Below the pieces are notes generated by a model, which searched no databases, was not told the DNA's origin, and saw nothing but the letters and a program-made list of their open reading frames with translations. Positions 51,547-60,177 of a stretch of 64,000 nucleotides of DNA are shown one piece after another (within the stretch, counting starts at the first letter, position 1; each line of letters starts with the position of its first letter). The DNA is taken from assembly GCF_040566545.1 (NCBI RefSeq), contig NZ_JBEWZI010000003.1, forward strand, positions 186,001 to 250,000, read 5' to 3'. The position numbers and the translations under genes were made by a program. Source of the DNA: Uliginosibacterium flavum (lineage in GTDB: Bacteria > Pseudomonadota > Gammaproteobacteria > Burkholderiales > Rhodocyclaceae).

Positions 51547-53895
51547 TTAGCGCCGCTCCCCGCGCCCGCCACCTCGCTTGCGTTCCTCGTCCTCATCACC
51601 GCGCTTGTCCGGTCGCCGCTCGGGCTGCCGAGCTTCAGGCTGACGACTCTCACGCCGCTGCGCCTCCTGCTGACGCCGCAGTTGTTCCTGCTGGCGCTGC
51701 TGCTGTTCCTGCTGGCGCTGCAGGTCTTGCTCTTGCCGCTGACGTTGCTGAGCCTGTTGCTCTTGCTGGCGGCGTTGCTGCTCCTGTTCCTGCTGTTGCC
51801 GCTGCTGGCCCTGTAGTTCCTGCTGGCGTCGCTGTTCCTGCTCCTGCTGCTGGCGCCGGCCTTGCTCTTGCTGCCGCTGCTCCTGCTCTTGGCGCTGGCG
51901 TTGCAGGTCTTGCTCCTGCCGCTGACGCTGCTGGGCCTGCTGCTCTTGCTGGCGACGTTGCTGCTCCTGTTCCTGCTGTTGCCGCTGCTGGCCCTGCAGT
52001 TCCTGTTGACGTCGCTGTTCCTGCTCCTGCTGCTGGCGTCGGCCTTGCTCTTGCTGCCGCTGATCTTGCTCCTGGCGCTGACGCTGCTGAGCTTGTTCCT
52101 GCTGGCGTTGTTGCTCCTGCTGTTGACCTTGCTGGCGCTGCGACTCTTGCTGCTGATCCTGCTGTTGACGCCGGCGCTCAACGTCCTGCGACGAACGCGG
52201 CTGATCCGGCTGGCGCGGATCCGTACGAGCCGGATTCCTGTCCTCGGCACGCGGCCCATCATTGCGACGCCCATCACGACGCTCTGCGGGATCGCTGCCG
52301 GGCAGGCGGCGCTCCTCGCGACTTTCACGCACGGGCTGGCGCTCTGACGACGGCCCTTCACTGCGCATGGCCGGGAGTCGCTCTGACGGATTCTCGCGAC
52401 GCTCAGGTCCGGACCGCGGCGCGCCACTCTCGCGCGAACGCTCCTCTCTCATACCGGGGGCGTTGCCTTGGCGCTCTGCCGGGCTGCGCAGGCGATCTTG
52501 CGAGATCCGCTGCTGGCCGACAACACTCCGACGAAAAACCCGTTCTGGCACATTGCGCGTCGGCACCGCGTCCCGCGAGCGCTCGCGCACCGGCGCAATG
52601 GATACGCTTTCGCGGACCGGCAGTCGTGTCAGATCGTGGTCGCGCTGCGGCGTTACCTGGCCGGGGCGCGTCGCAGCGCCCCGCACAAAATCTCGCTCCG
52701 GCATCACCGCCACCGCATGCGGCGCGCGCTGATTGACGTAAACATTCACCGTGCGATTGACCGTGATATGCGGATTGACTCGCCCCAGATATTCCGGTCG
52801 ATGCCGGTAAGCCGGGCGATAAGGCTCGTTCGGGCCCAGCGCGAACCAGGCCACGCCGGGCAAGCCGGTCGACAGTGAAATGCTCACGCCCCCGCTACGC
52901 CCACCGACGAAGGCCACCAGCGCTGGCGCATACACCGGACGCCGCACCATCGGCCCCGGCACCCAGCACCAGCGACTCCCGAAGTAGGCCCAACGCCCGT
53001 AATGGAAAGGTGCAAACCCCCAGGGCGCGTCATCCACCCAGGTCCAGCCCCACGGCAGCACCCAGGCCCAATGGCCGTGGTGATAGGGCGCCCAGTTGCT
53101 GATCGTGATGCGCGGCACCCACACCGCACCGTAACCCGGCTCATCGCGCCAGTCGCCATGAGCATCCAGATCTTCGTAACCGGTCATCTCGCGCGAGACG
53201 TAGCGGGCGCTCAGCGAAGCGTCCTCACGATCATCCCGTTGCGCCACCCAGCGATCAAACTCATCACGCGGGCCGACGCTGGCAGATTCCAACACAAACA
53301 GGTCACGCCCATCAAAACGCAGGCGTTGCCCGGTATTCACACGCACCGGCGGCCGCGCCTCATCATCGCTATAGGCCGAGCCTGAGCCGCGCCGCGCACT
53401 CACCGTCGTCGTATCGCGATCCGGATTGACGTCGAAACGGTACTCGCCCGGATTGCCAACTTCAAAAGCCAGATTCGGGGTGTCGATCTCAATGACTTCA
53501 TCATCCGGATAATCGCGCACGCGCAGCGACAGGCTGCCCTGAGTAAGCTTGAGCTTCAGATCGGCATCGCCCAGTTCAAGGACTTCCAGCCCCGTCGCTC
53601 CGGCCAGACGAATCACCGTCGAGCCCACATGCAGCTCAGCCCGCTCGCCCTTTTCCACCCACAGACGATCTCCCTGAGTCAGCGGCCGGTTGATCGTCGC
53701 AGCCTCCCAGTCATCGCTGTCCGCCGGTGCGAAACTCGCTGTACCCGAGAGATAGTTCAGACGCAAGGCGCGTGAGGGTGGATCGACGAGTTCGTCACGA
53801 TCCGCCGCCCGCGCCGGCAGCGCCAGCAGACACAGCAAGGACAAGAATCCGGCCAGCACGAACCGGCAAGGCGATGAAAAACGGGCAAGCCACAT
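51547..53895 (-). CDS. FecR/DUF6600-like secreted protein with Gln/Arg-rich repeat tail
   Basis: A 782-residue protein. The signal peptide MWLARFSSPCRFVLAGFLSL... ends at ARA-ADR. A FecR-like domain covers about residues 40-200. It is followed by a Trp/Tyr/Gly-rich region with repeated YGxW-type motifs (APYHHGHWAWVLPWGWTW, PFHYGRWAYFGSRWCWVPGP) at about 250-310, the DUF6600 pattern. Residues about 400-530 are Arg/Pro-rich, and about 555-740 are almost all Gln, Arg and Glu, with a 61-residue (183-bp) duplication. The C-terminus is Lys/Arg/Gly-rich. Likely exported and disordered in its last third; function unknown. The Leu-rich frames on the opposite strand are shadows of the Gln codons. Confidence 0.87.
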   Translation of the reverse strand: MWLARFSSPCRFVLAGFLSLLCLLALPARAADRDELVDPPSRALRLNYLSGTASFAPADSDDWEAATINRPLTQGDRLWVEKGERAELHVGSTVIRLAGATGLEVLELGDADLKLKLTQGSLSLRVRDYPDDEVIEIDTPNLAFEVGNPGEYRFDVNPDRDTTTVSARRGSGSAYSDDEARPPVRVNTGQRLRFDGRDLFVLESASVGPRDEFDRWVAQRDDREDASLSARYVSREMTGYEDLDAHGDWRDEPGYGAVWVPRITISNWAPYHHGHWAWVLPWGWTWVDDAPWGFAPFHYGRWAYFGSRWCWVPGPMVRRPVYAPALVAFVGGRSGGVSISLSTGLPGVAWFALGPNEPYRPAYRHRPEYLGRVNPHITVNRTVNVYVNQRAPHAVAVMPERDFVRGAATRPGQVTPQRDHDLTRLPVRESVSIAPVRERSRDAVPTRNVPERVFRRSVVGQQRISQDRLRSPAERQGNAPGMREERSRESGAPRSGPERRENPSERLPAMRSEGPSSERQPVRESREERRLPGSDPAERRDGRRNDGPRAEDRNPARTDPRQPDQPRSSQDVERRRQQQDQQQESQRQQGQQQEQQRQQEQAQQRQRQEQDQRQQEQGRRQQQEQEQRRQQELQGQQRQQQEQEQQRRQQEQQAQQRQRQEQDLQRQRQEQEQRQQEQGRRQQQEQEQRRQQELQGQQRQQQEQEQQRRQQEQQAQQRQRQEQDLQRQQEQQQRQQEQLRRQQEAQRRESRQPEARQPERRPDKRGDEDEERKRGGGRGERR

Positions 53896-53935
53896 ACAAG
53901 TCTCCTTTGGCCACTGCGGGCCGTGTCTGACTATG

Positions 53936-54173
53936 AACTTGGAAACCGCAGTTGACCGCTCCGATTGTCGGCGAAGTCCGGGCGGGTGCGAGATTCTAGT
54001 GACCTGACAGCGCTCACCAATTTGATGAAGGCGCTACGTGTCCGATTGAACCACGCTGCCGCACGCTGGCTGCGTTGCTTCTCCTGGCGGGTAAAGGCCC
54101 GCCGCGTCGGCACACCTTGCCAACGCACCGCATCTCAGCCCACTCGGGCGCGTCCAACTACGGTTTCCAAGTT
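53936..54173. mobile_element. Candidate 238-bp MITE with 23-bp terminal inverted repeats
   Basis: The left end AACTTGGAAACCGCAGTTG (53936-53954 and on) and the right end CAACTACGGTTTCCAAGTT (54155-54173) are inverse complements at 20 of 23 positions. The interior has no convincing gene; short frames on both strands (53931-54128 minus, 53965-54225 plus) are Arg-rich and not recognised. No target-site duplication is evident. It occupies most of the gene-free stretch between the DUF6600-like and BaiN-like genes. The class is inferred from structure. Confidence 0.6.
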
Positions 54174-54246
54174 AACGCGGCAACACCATTTTGGTTGGCG
54201 TGCAGATGTAACAGTTCGTAATTAGCTCCCATACATCTGCCGGAAA

Positions 54247-54318
54247 CCCGCTCCACGCCAACCTCTTCAGGCAAGCGTGCTCGAAGAACCAAGCCAGATG
54301 CGGCTCTGCAGGCAGACC
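54247..54318. repeat. Palindromic intergenic repeat, copy K
   Basis: Read on the minus strand it starts GTCTGCCTGCAGAGCCGC next to the stop codon of the BaiN-like gene, and includes CTTGAAGAGG-type and GTGCTCGAAGAACC units. Divergent but clearly related to the family. Confidence 0.65.
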
Positions 54319-55520
54319 TAAACTGCCATCCCTGCCGCATAGCCGCTGGCCCAGGCCCACTGGAAGTTGTAGCCTCCGAGCCAGCCGGTGACGTCCATGA
54401 CTTCGCCGACGAAGTGCAGGCCGAGCTGGCTGCGCGCCATCATGGTTTTCTGGTCCAGCGCGCGCGTATCCACGCCGCCCAGCGTCACCTCGGCCTTGCG
54501 ATAGCCTTCGGAGCCTGAGGGTTTGAGTTCCCATTGATTGATGCTCGCGGCCAAGGCACGCAAGGCCTTGTCGCTGGCTTCGGCAATCGGCTGTGCTTCT
54601 AGCCCGGCACGCGCGACCAGCAACTCGGCCATGCGTCGGGGCAGCCATTGCGCCACCACGCTGACGACGTGCTGGCGTGCGCCGCGTTTGGCGGCGAGCA
54701 GCTCGGCCTCCACGTCCAGATCGGGCAGCAGCTTGATGCGCAGCGCGTCGCCGGGATGCCAGTAGGACGAGATCTGCAGGATCGCGGGGCCGGACAGGCC
54801 ACGGTGGGTGAACAGCAGATCCTCGCGGAAGAATCCGTCGCCGCAGCTCAGCTCGACCTCCAGCGCGATACCGGCGAGTTCGGCGAAGGGCGCGCTGCCC
54901 GCGTCAAAAGTCAGCGGCACCAGACCGGGGCGCGGCGTGATCACCGGGATGTCGAACTGGCGTGCGATGCGGTGGCCGAAATCGGTGGCGCCGATCTTGG
55001 GAATCGACAGGCCGCCGGTGGCGATGACGACGGATTGGGCGAGGACCGGGCCGAGACTGGTGTCCACGCGCCAGGCCTCGCCTTCGCGCTGCAGGGCCTC
55101 GACCTTGCAGGGGCGGCGCCAGGCGACGTTGCCGGCATTGCATTCGGCCACCAACATGTTGATGACATCCTGCGCGGAGTTGTCGCAGAACAGTTGGCCC
55201 TTGTGCTTCTCGTTCCAGCTGATGCCGTAACGCTTCATCAGGCCGAGGAAATCCTGGGGGCTGTAGCGTGACAAGGCGGAGCGGCAGAAATGCGGATTGC
55301 TGGAGTGAAAATTCGCCGGGCCTGCCTGCAGATTGGTGAAATTGCAGCGCCCGCCGCCGGAGATGCGGATCTTCTCGGCCAGCGCCTCGGCATGGTCGAT
55401 CACCAGCACGCGCCGCCCGCGCTGCCCGGCCACGCCCGCACACATCAGGCCGGCCGCGCCCGCGCCAATTACCACCACATCGTAAGTCTCGGTCACGCTG
55501 ATCTCCTGAGGGTTTTGCAT
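54318..55520 (-). CDS. BaiN/HI0933-family NAD(P)/FAD-dependent oxidoreductase
   Basis: A 400-residue flavoprotein. The FAD-binding Rossmann motif is VVVIGAGAAGLMCAGVAGQR (about residues 15-34), followed by the family's KIRISGGGRCNFTNLQ. A second conserved block is VIATGGLSIPKIGATDFGHR, and the C-terminal GGVDTRALDQKTMMARSQL and GEVMDVTGWLGGYNFQWAWA complete the signature. This uncharacterised family includes the clostridial BaiN, which reduces bile-acid intermediates, but the substrate here is unknown. Cytosolic. Start ATG 55520. Confidence 0.92.
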   Translation of the reverse strand: MQNPQEISVTETYDVVVIGAGAAGLMCAGVAGQRGRRVLVIDHAEALAEKIRISGGGRCNFTNLQAGPANFHSSNPHFCRSALSRYSPQDFLGLMKRYGISWNEKHKGQLFCDNSAQDVINMLVAECNAGNVAWRRPCKVEALQREGEAWRVDTSLGPVLAQSVVIATGGLSIPKIGATDFGHRIARQFDIPVITPRPGLVPLTFDAGSAPFAELAGIALEVELSCGDGFFREDLLFTHRGLSGPAILQISSYWHPGDALRIKLLPDLDVEAELLAAKRGARQHVVSVVAQWLPRRMAELLVARAGLEAQPIAEASDKALRALAASINQWELKPSGSEGYRKAEVTLGGVDTRALDQKTMMARSQLGLHFVGEVMDVTGWLGGYNFQWAWASGYAAGMAV

Positions 55521-55581
55521 GATAGCGGTGGCGGGGCGTTGCCTGTCCGGGAATCGCTCATGTTGAAGCCGGGCCCAATCG

Positions 55582-55770
55582 GCTCCTTCCCCTTCTTAGG
55601 GGGAAGGCTGGGATGGGGGTGTGCTCTTTCAATGAGGACCGTCCTTGATTTGAGACTTTTACCCCCACCCTCGCCCGCGCTCTGCGCCCCACTGCCGGCA
55701 TTGCACTGCCGGCCGGCTACGCAAGCGGGAGGCGTGCCTCCCGAATTCCTTGCTTCGCCCCTAAAAGGGG
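55582..55770. repeat. Gene-free stretch with short inverted repeats
   Basis: The 300 bp between the BaiN-like start (55520) and the helicase stop (55821) holds no gene. It contains CCTTCCCC...GGGGGAAGG at 55585-55607 and CCCCTAAAAGGGG at about 55758-55770, plus CGGGAGGCGTGCCTCCCG. It looks like the degenerate short repeats found in many proteobacteria. The weak frame through it is not supported. Confidence 0.45.
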
Positions 55771-55820
55771 AGGGAATGTTCGGGCCTGCCGATGTTGCGG
55801 TCAGGGCAGACTTTTCAGAG

Positions 55821-58800
55821 TTATAACGCCGCCTTACCCCGCCGCCCCGGCTTCTCAAGATTGGCCGGCAAATCCGGCAGTGGGGCGAACAGGCTGGCCA
55901 GATCGGTTTCGGTGAATTTCAGATCGCCTTCGGCGTCGCCACTCAGCACGGCGGCGGCGAGCGCAGCTTTCTTTTCCTGCAGGGCGACGATGCGTTCTTC
56001 GATGCTGCCGGCCGCGATCAGTTTGTAGACGAAGACCGGCTTGGTCTGGCCGATGCGGTGGGCGCGGTCGGTAGCCTGATCTTCGGCGGCCGGGTTCCAC
56101 CAGGGGTCGAAGTGGATCACGGTGTCGGCGGCGGTCAGGTTCAGGCCGACGCCGCCGGCTTTCAGGCTGATCAGGAAGAGCGGTACTTCCAGATCCTGGA
56201 AGCGGCGCACGGCGGTTTCGCGATCACGAGTCTGGCCGGTGAGCAGCACATAGGGAATCTTCGCCTTCTCCACGGCCTCGACGATCAGGTCGAGCATGCT
56301 CGTGAATTGCGAGAAGAGCAGGACGCGGCGGCCTTCTTCGATCAATTCCGGGAGCATTTCCATGAGCAGGTCGAGCTTGGCGCTTTCCTTGACCTTCTTG
56401 GCGCTCTCCAGCGAGAGCAGGCGCGGGTCGCAGCACACCTGACGGAGTTTGAGCAGGGCGTCGAGGATGATGATCTGGCTGCGCTTGAAACCCTTGGCAG
56501 CAACTTCGGCGCGCACTTTCTCGTCCATCGCGGCGCGCACGATTTCGTACAGGTCGCGCTGCCCGCCCTGCAGTTCCACGGTGCGCAGCACGATGCTCTT
56601 GGGCGGCAATTCCTTGGCTACCTCGTCCTTGCGCCGGCGCAGGATGAAGGGCTTGATGCGTTTGGACAGCAGTTCGCGGCGTTCGGTATCGCCGCCTTTC
56701 TCGATCGGTGTGCGCCAGCGTTTGGTGAAATCCTTGCTGTCGCCGAGGAAGCCGGGCAGCAGGAAATCGAATTGCGCCCACAGCTCGCCCAGATGGTTTT
56801 CCATCGGCGTGCCGGTCAGGCACAGGCGATGCCGCGCGTTGAGCAGGCGCACCACGCCAGCGGCCTTGCTGGCGGCGTTCTTGACGGTCTGCGCTTCGTC
56901 CAGAATCAGGATGTGGAATTCGTGCTGCTTGAGTTCCTCGGCATCGCGCCACACCAGCGGATAGGTCGTCAGCACCACGTCATGTTTCGGGATGGCCGAA
57001 AAATCGCGTTGCGGGCCGTGCAGTGCGAGCACCGAGAGGGCCGGGGCGACGTTTTCCGCTTCGCGTTTCCAGTTGAAGACCAGCGAAGTCGGCAGCACCA
57101 CCAGCGCAGGCTTGTCGAGGCGGCCGGCGAGTTTTTCAGTGAGCAGATGGGCCAGCGCCTGGGCGGTTTTGCCCAGTCCCATATCATCGGCGAGGATGCC
57201 GGCCAGACCCGCTTCGCGCAGGGTTTGCAGCCAGCTGAGGCCTTCGAGCTGATAGGCGCGCAGCTCGACACCCAGGCCAGCCGGGGATTCTACGGGCGGC
57301 ATGCTGGAGAGGGCCGCCAGACGCTGCTTTGCAGCCAGTACGGCCTGCAAGCCGCTCTGGTCGCCGATCTCCGCAAGGGCATCGAGGCGCGGCGCATCCA
57401 GCTTGGACACGCGCAGGCTTTCCTGACCATCGAACAGGTCGATGAAAGTGCGCAGCACCGGGCGGATCCGTGCCAGAGTGATCAGCACACGCTGGCCTTC
57501 AGGCAAGACCACCTGCAGCTGCGCCTCGTCGTCCAGGCGTTCGAGCGCGCCGGGCTCGGTCAGGTGCGGCTGGGTGCGTAGCAGCGTGGCCAGCACCGGC
57601 GCCAGCGCCATGCGTTTGCCATCCAGCTCGAAGCCCATGCTGACGTCGAACCAGCCGGCGTCGGCGTCGAAGACTTCGGTATACAGCGCGCCGATTTCCA
57701 GCACGTGATGGCGGAAGCTCTGATCGATCTCCAGCACCCAGCCGGCCGCGCGCAAGGCCGGCGCGATCTGCTTCATCCAGCGCGACCAGGCCTGTTCACT
57801 GTCCAGCCCGTGCAGGTTCTTTTCCTTGGGCACTGCCCAGTACTGGAAAACGCCCTGCGGTACGGCTTCGAAGCCCTGCGCGGCGAGCGCGCGCATTGCC
57901 GCCACTTCGGCGGCTACGTCACGCACCAGATGCACCGGCTCTTCGCCGAGCAGACGGTATTCGCGCTGGTCGCCGAGCATGACTTCCAGGCCTTCGTAGG
58001 TGAACGAGGGCTGGGCGAAATCCATCCATTCGCGATACATCGTCGGGTATTCGCGCCAGCGCCGGCCAAGGTCGACCGGCTCGCTCAGCAGCTTGAGGCG
58101 CGGCTGCGGCGGGCCGCCGATCTGGCGCAGGCTGTCGGCGGCCTTGGTGTCCGGGCGCGGCACGGCCGGGGCCAGCTCGCCCAGCTCGCGCGCCACCATG
58201 GCTGCATCCACCGGGCGCAAGGCCGGCGCGCCGAGCAGGCTGGAGGCCACGCGTGCATCAATGCCCAAATCCAGCGGGCCGCATTCGCCGGTATCCGGGT
58301 CGACATACCAGGGCGGCTCGGTGGGCAGGACGCGGGCTGCGCCGCGTCCGGAAATTTCAGCCAGAGCGTGGGTCAGGCCGTCCTCGCCGATGCGCCAGGC
58401 CAGGCGCGCGATCAGATCCGGCCCGGCATGCAGGGGCAGGCGTAGCGCGTCATCAAACAGGCAGCGGCCGCTCGCCAGCATGCGCGGCAGGACGTCTGCC
58501 ACCTTGCGTCCGTCCAGACGCAAGGTGACGGTGTAACCGTCGCGATCACGCATCAGCCAGAGCATGCGCAGGATCGTCAGATCCTCGTCATTGACGAAGC
58601 TGGGCGGGTTGATCAGGGCGCGTTCGATGTTGTTCCAGCTGGCGGCCGCCTCGGGCATGGAGCCATCGTTGCGCGGGCGCCCTTTGCGGACCTCCACGCC
58701 CAGGCCGCCCGTGTGTGCGTTCGGCTCCAGGATGTAATACAGCTGATCGGTCTTCTTCGCCGCGGCCTTCTGGGCGGGCTCACCGATCAGCTCGCGGAAA

Positions 58801-59141
58801 TCCTTCATCCAGGCCAGCACTTCCGGATTCGGCAGCACGCGGGATTCGCTGCGCTGATCAATCGCCGCCTGCAGCGTGGCCGCACAATGCTTGCAGAAAC
58901 CACCGACCGGGCAGCTGCATTGCATGTTCACTTTCAGGCTGCGCGTTTCCTGATGAAAGGCCACGCGCACCGTGTAAGGCCGCTTCTCGGTGCCCTGTAC
59001 CAGCGCGCTGACCTCGTGATCGCTCACATGCAGCTGGCTGACCGCGCTCAGGTAGCCGGCGGCTCGCAAAACCGTGCGTTCGTCGATCCATTTGCGGATG
59101 TCTTCACGCTTGAAAATGCGGGCTGGTGCAGAAGGATTCAT
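55821..59141 (-). CDS. SWIM-zinc-finger SNF2-family helicase
   Basis: An 1106-residue protein. An N-terminal SWIM zinc finger (CSCPVGGFCKHCAATL) has ligands Cys75, Cys77, Cys83 and His85. A middle domain of unknown fold follows. The C-terminal half is the SNF2 motor: motif I LADDMGLGKTAQALAHL (about residue 652), motif II LDEAQ (about 747), motif III CLTGTPMENHLGELWAQFDF, motif V LKAGGVGLNLTAADTVIHFD and motif VI TDRAHRIGQTKPVFVYKL. SWI/SNF-type ATPases move along double-stranded DNA to remodel protein-DNA or transcription complexes; the bacterial SWIM members remain poorly studied. Single gene on the minus strand; a palindromic repeat lies upstream. Confidence 0.93.
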   Translation of the reverse strand: MNPSAPARIFKREDIRKWIDERTVLRAAGYLSAVSQLHVSDHEVSALVQGTEKRPYTVRVAFHQETRSLKVNMQCSCPVGGFCKHCAATLQAAIDQRSESRVLPNPEVLAWMKDFRELIGEPAQKAAAKKTDQLYYILEPNAHTGGLGVEVRKGRPRNDGSMPEAAASWNNIERALINPPSFVNDEDLTILRMLWLMRDRDGYTVTLRLDGRKVADVLPRMLASGRCLFDDALRLPLHAGPDLIARLAWRIGEDGLTHALAEISGRGAARVLPTEPPWYVDPDTGECGPLDLGIDARVASSLLGAPALRPVDAAMVARELGELAPAVPRPDTKAADSLRQIGGPPQPRLKLLSEPVDLGRRWREYPTMYREWMDFAQPSFTYEGLEVMLGDQREYRLLGEEPVHLVRDVAAEVAAMRALAAQGFEAVPQGVFQYWAVPKEKNLHGLDSEQAWSRWMKQIAPALRAAGWVLEIDQSFRHHVLEIGALYTEVFDADAGWFDVSMGFELDGKRMALAPVLATLLRTQPHLTEPGALERLDDEAQLQVVLPEGQRVLITLARIRPVLRTFIDLFDGQESLRVSKLDAPRLDALAEIGDQSGLQAVLAAKQRLAALSSMPPVESPAGLGVELRAYQLEGLSWLQTLREAGLAGILADDMGLGKTAQALAHLLTEKLAGRLDKPALVVLPTSLVFNWKREAENVAPALSVLALHGPQRDFSAIPKHDVVLTTYPLVWRDAEELKQHEFHILILDEAQTVKNAASKAAGVVRLLNARHRLCLTGTPMENHLGELWAQFDFLLPGFLGDSKDFTKRWRTPIEKGGDTERRELLSKRIKPFILRRRKDEVAKELPPKSIVLRTVELQGGQRDLYEIVRAAMDEKVRAEVAAKGFKRSQIIILDALLKLRQVCCDPRLLSLESAKKVKESAKLDLLMEMLPELIEEGRRVLLFSQFTSMLDLIVEAVEKAKIPYVLLTGQTRDRETAVRRFQDLEVPLFLISLKAGGVGLNLTAADTVIHFDPWWNPAAEDQATDRAHRIGQTKPVFVYKLIAAGSIEERIVALQEKKAALAAAVLSGDAEGDLKFTETDLASLFAPLPDLPANLEKPGRRGKAAL

Positions 59142-59217
59142 GTAGCTGAGATGCGGTGCTGAAAAAACGAAGGACGAATTCTACAGGTCCGGGAGGCCGG
59201 GGCGTAGATTGAAACGC

Positions 59218-59265
59218 AGGCAGCCTGAAGAAGCTCGCTGGGCGGGCTTGTGCGGGCAGGCTGAT
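59218..59265. repeat. Palindromic intergenic repeat, copy L (short)
   Basis: Short copy: AGGCAGCCTGAAGAAGCTCG ... GGCGGGCTTGTGCGGGCAGG. It has one unit only. Confidence 0.6.
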
Positions 59266-59286
59266 GGCAGAGGCAGGAGGGGCGCG

Positions 59287-59323
59287 GTGCAGCAGGCCAG
59301 CTCATGAAGCTGGCCTGCTGCAC
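59287..59323. repeat. Perfect 16-bp hairpin between helicase and ankyrin genes
   Basis: GTGCAGCAGGCCAGCT pairs perfectly with AGCTGGCCTGCTGCAC around loop CATGA. It lies 73 bp past the stop codon of the ankyrin gene (minus strand), without a T-run. The 254 bp between the two genes (59142-59395) hold this, a palindromic repeat and no gene. Confidence 0.85.
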
Positions 59324-59395
59324 GGCGAAATCCGCGAGCCGCTGAGGGGCTGCAGAATTGAGGTCTACCGGACCTTGGCGGGGAGTCCCTGCGGC

Positions 59396-60118
59396 TCAGG
59401 GCGCGCTGCGCGTGGCCTGCGTCAGCATCTGCACCATCTCGCGATACTCGCGCGCCCGTGCCAGCTCCAGTGGCGTGAAGCCCTGACGGTCGGTGAGCTT
59501 GAGCGAGGCACCGGCCTTGAGCAGCGCGCGCAGGCTGTCCTGGTGGCGCGGCCCACCGTCGCCCAGCACGATGGCTTCGATCACGGCGGTCCAGTGCAAG
59601 TTGTTAACGTGGTCCAGCGGCGCGCCGGCCACAATCAGCTGCTTCACGACGCCGGCGTGCCCGAGGTGGGCGGCGGCAATCAGCGCGGTTCCGTCGTAGC
59701 GGCTGGTCACCTGTCTGGCGCTGGCGCCCAGTGTCAGGAGCAGGCGCAAGCTGTCCTCGTCGTCGGCAACGGCGGCGATGGTCACCGCGTCATAGCGATC
59801 ATTTTCCAGCAGATCAAGATTCGCGCCGGCCTGGCTCAGCAGCCGGATGACCTCGCGTTGGCGGGCGAAGCTGGCTACGTGCAGCGGCGTGCGGCCATAG
59901 GCATCGCGGGCGTTGAGATCGACGCCACTGGCAATGAGTTTCTGCAGGCTGACCAGGTCACCCTTGTGTGCCGCCAGATGCAGGCCGCTGTAGTGCGCGG
60001 CTTCGGCGGCGCCCGGTGCAAGCTGGGCGTTTGCAGGCGGGCTTGCCCACAGGCCAGATACGCAGGCGGCGGCAAGCATCAGCTGACACAGGGGTTTCAT
60101 CATCGGGGGCGTGTTCAT
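59396..60118 (-). CDS. Periplasmic ankyrin-repeat protein
   Basis: A 240-residue protein. The signal peptide (MNTPPMMKPLCQLMLAAACV ... PPANA-QLAP) directs it to the periplasm. About six ankyrin repeats follow, with the hallmarks GLHLAAHKGDLVSLQKLI, GRTPLHVASFARQREVIRLL, GTALIAAAHLGHAGVVKQLI and GFTPLELARAREYREMVQML. The ATG at 60118 is preferred because AAGGA lies 6 nt upstream. Ankyrin repeats mediate protein binding, and some bacterial periplasmic ankyrin proteins protect against peroxide together with catalase. It lies 59 bp downstream of the HbpS-like gene and may be its partner. This is inference. Confidence 0.88.
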   Translation of the reverse strand: MNTPPMMKPLCQLMLAAACVSGLWASPPANAQLAPGAAEAAHYSGLHLAAHKGDLVSLQKLIASGVDLNARDAYGRTPLHVASFARQREVIRLLSQAGANLDLLENDRYDAVTIAAVADDEDSLRLLLTLGASARQVTSRYDGTALIAAAHLGHAGVVKQLIVAGAPLDHVNNLHWTAVIEAIVLGDGGPRHQDSLRALLKAGASLKLTDRQGFTPLELARAREYREMVQMLTQATRSAP

Positions 60119-60141
60119 CATTGATCCTTTGCGGGGACGCT

Positions 60142-60166
60142 GCAGGAGCGAGGGCGTCGCTCCTGC
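60142..60166. repeat. Hairpin between HbpS-like and ankyrin genes
   Basis: GCAGGAGCGA pairs with TCGCTCCTGC, 10 bp perfect, loop GGGCG. It lies between the HbpS-like stop codon (60178) and the ankyrin start. No T-run, so more likely an mRNA processing or stability element that sets relative expression of the two genes. Confidence 0.75.
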
Positions 60167-60177
60167 GCAGGCTTGGC

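Noticed and set aside
51862..52347. Leu-rich frames on the plus strand across 51478-52347
   Set aside because: They are the opposite-strand shadow of CAG/CAA (Gln) codons in the DUF6600-like gene; no ribosome site, and the low-complexity pattern is explained by the minus-strand protein with a signal peptide.
53931..54225. Short Arg-rich ORFs on both strands within 53931-54225
   Set aside because: They coincide with the candidate MITE, have no ribosome site or recognisable domain, and are best seen as chance frames in GC-rich repeat DNA.
55290..55826. 178-residue plus-strand frame between the BaiN-like and helicase genes
   Set aside because: Overlaps the BaiN-like gene and short repeat DNA; the product shows Pro/Leu-rich low complexity and no start signal.
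59218..59229. AGGCAGCCTGAA, which resembles a Neisseriaceae DNA-uptake-sequence dialect
   Set aside because: Only this copy matches a 12-mer of that kind. The other repeats vary in the bases before CTGAA and are longer palindromes, and the gene content does not point to Neisseriaceae. Probably coincidence with the repeat core.
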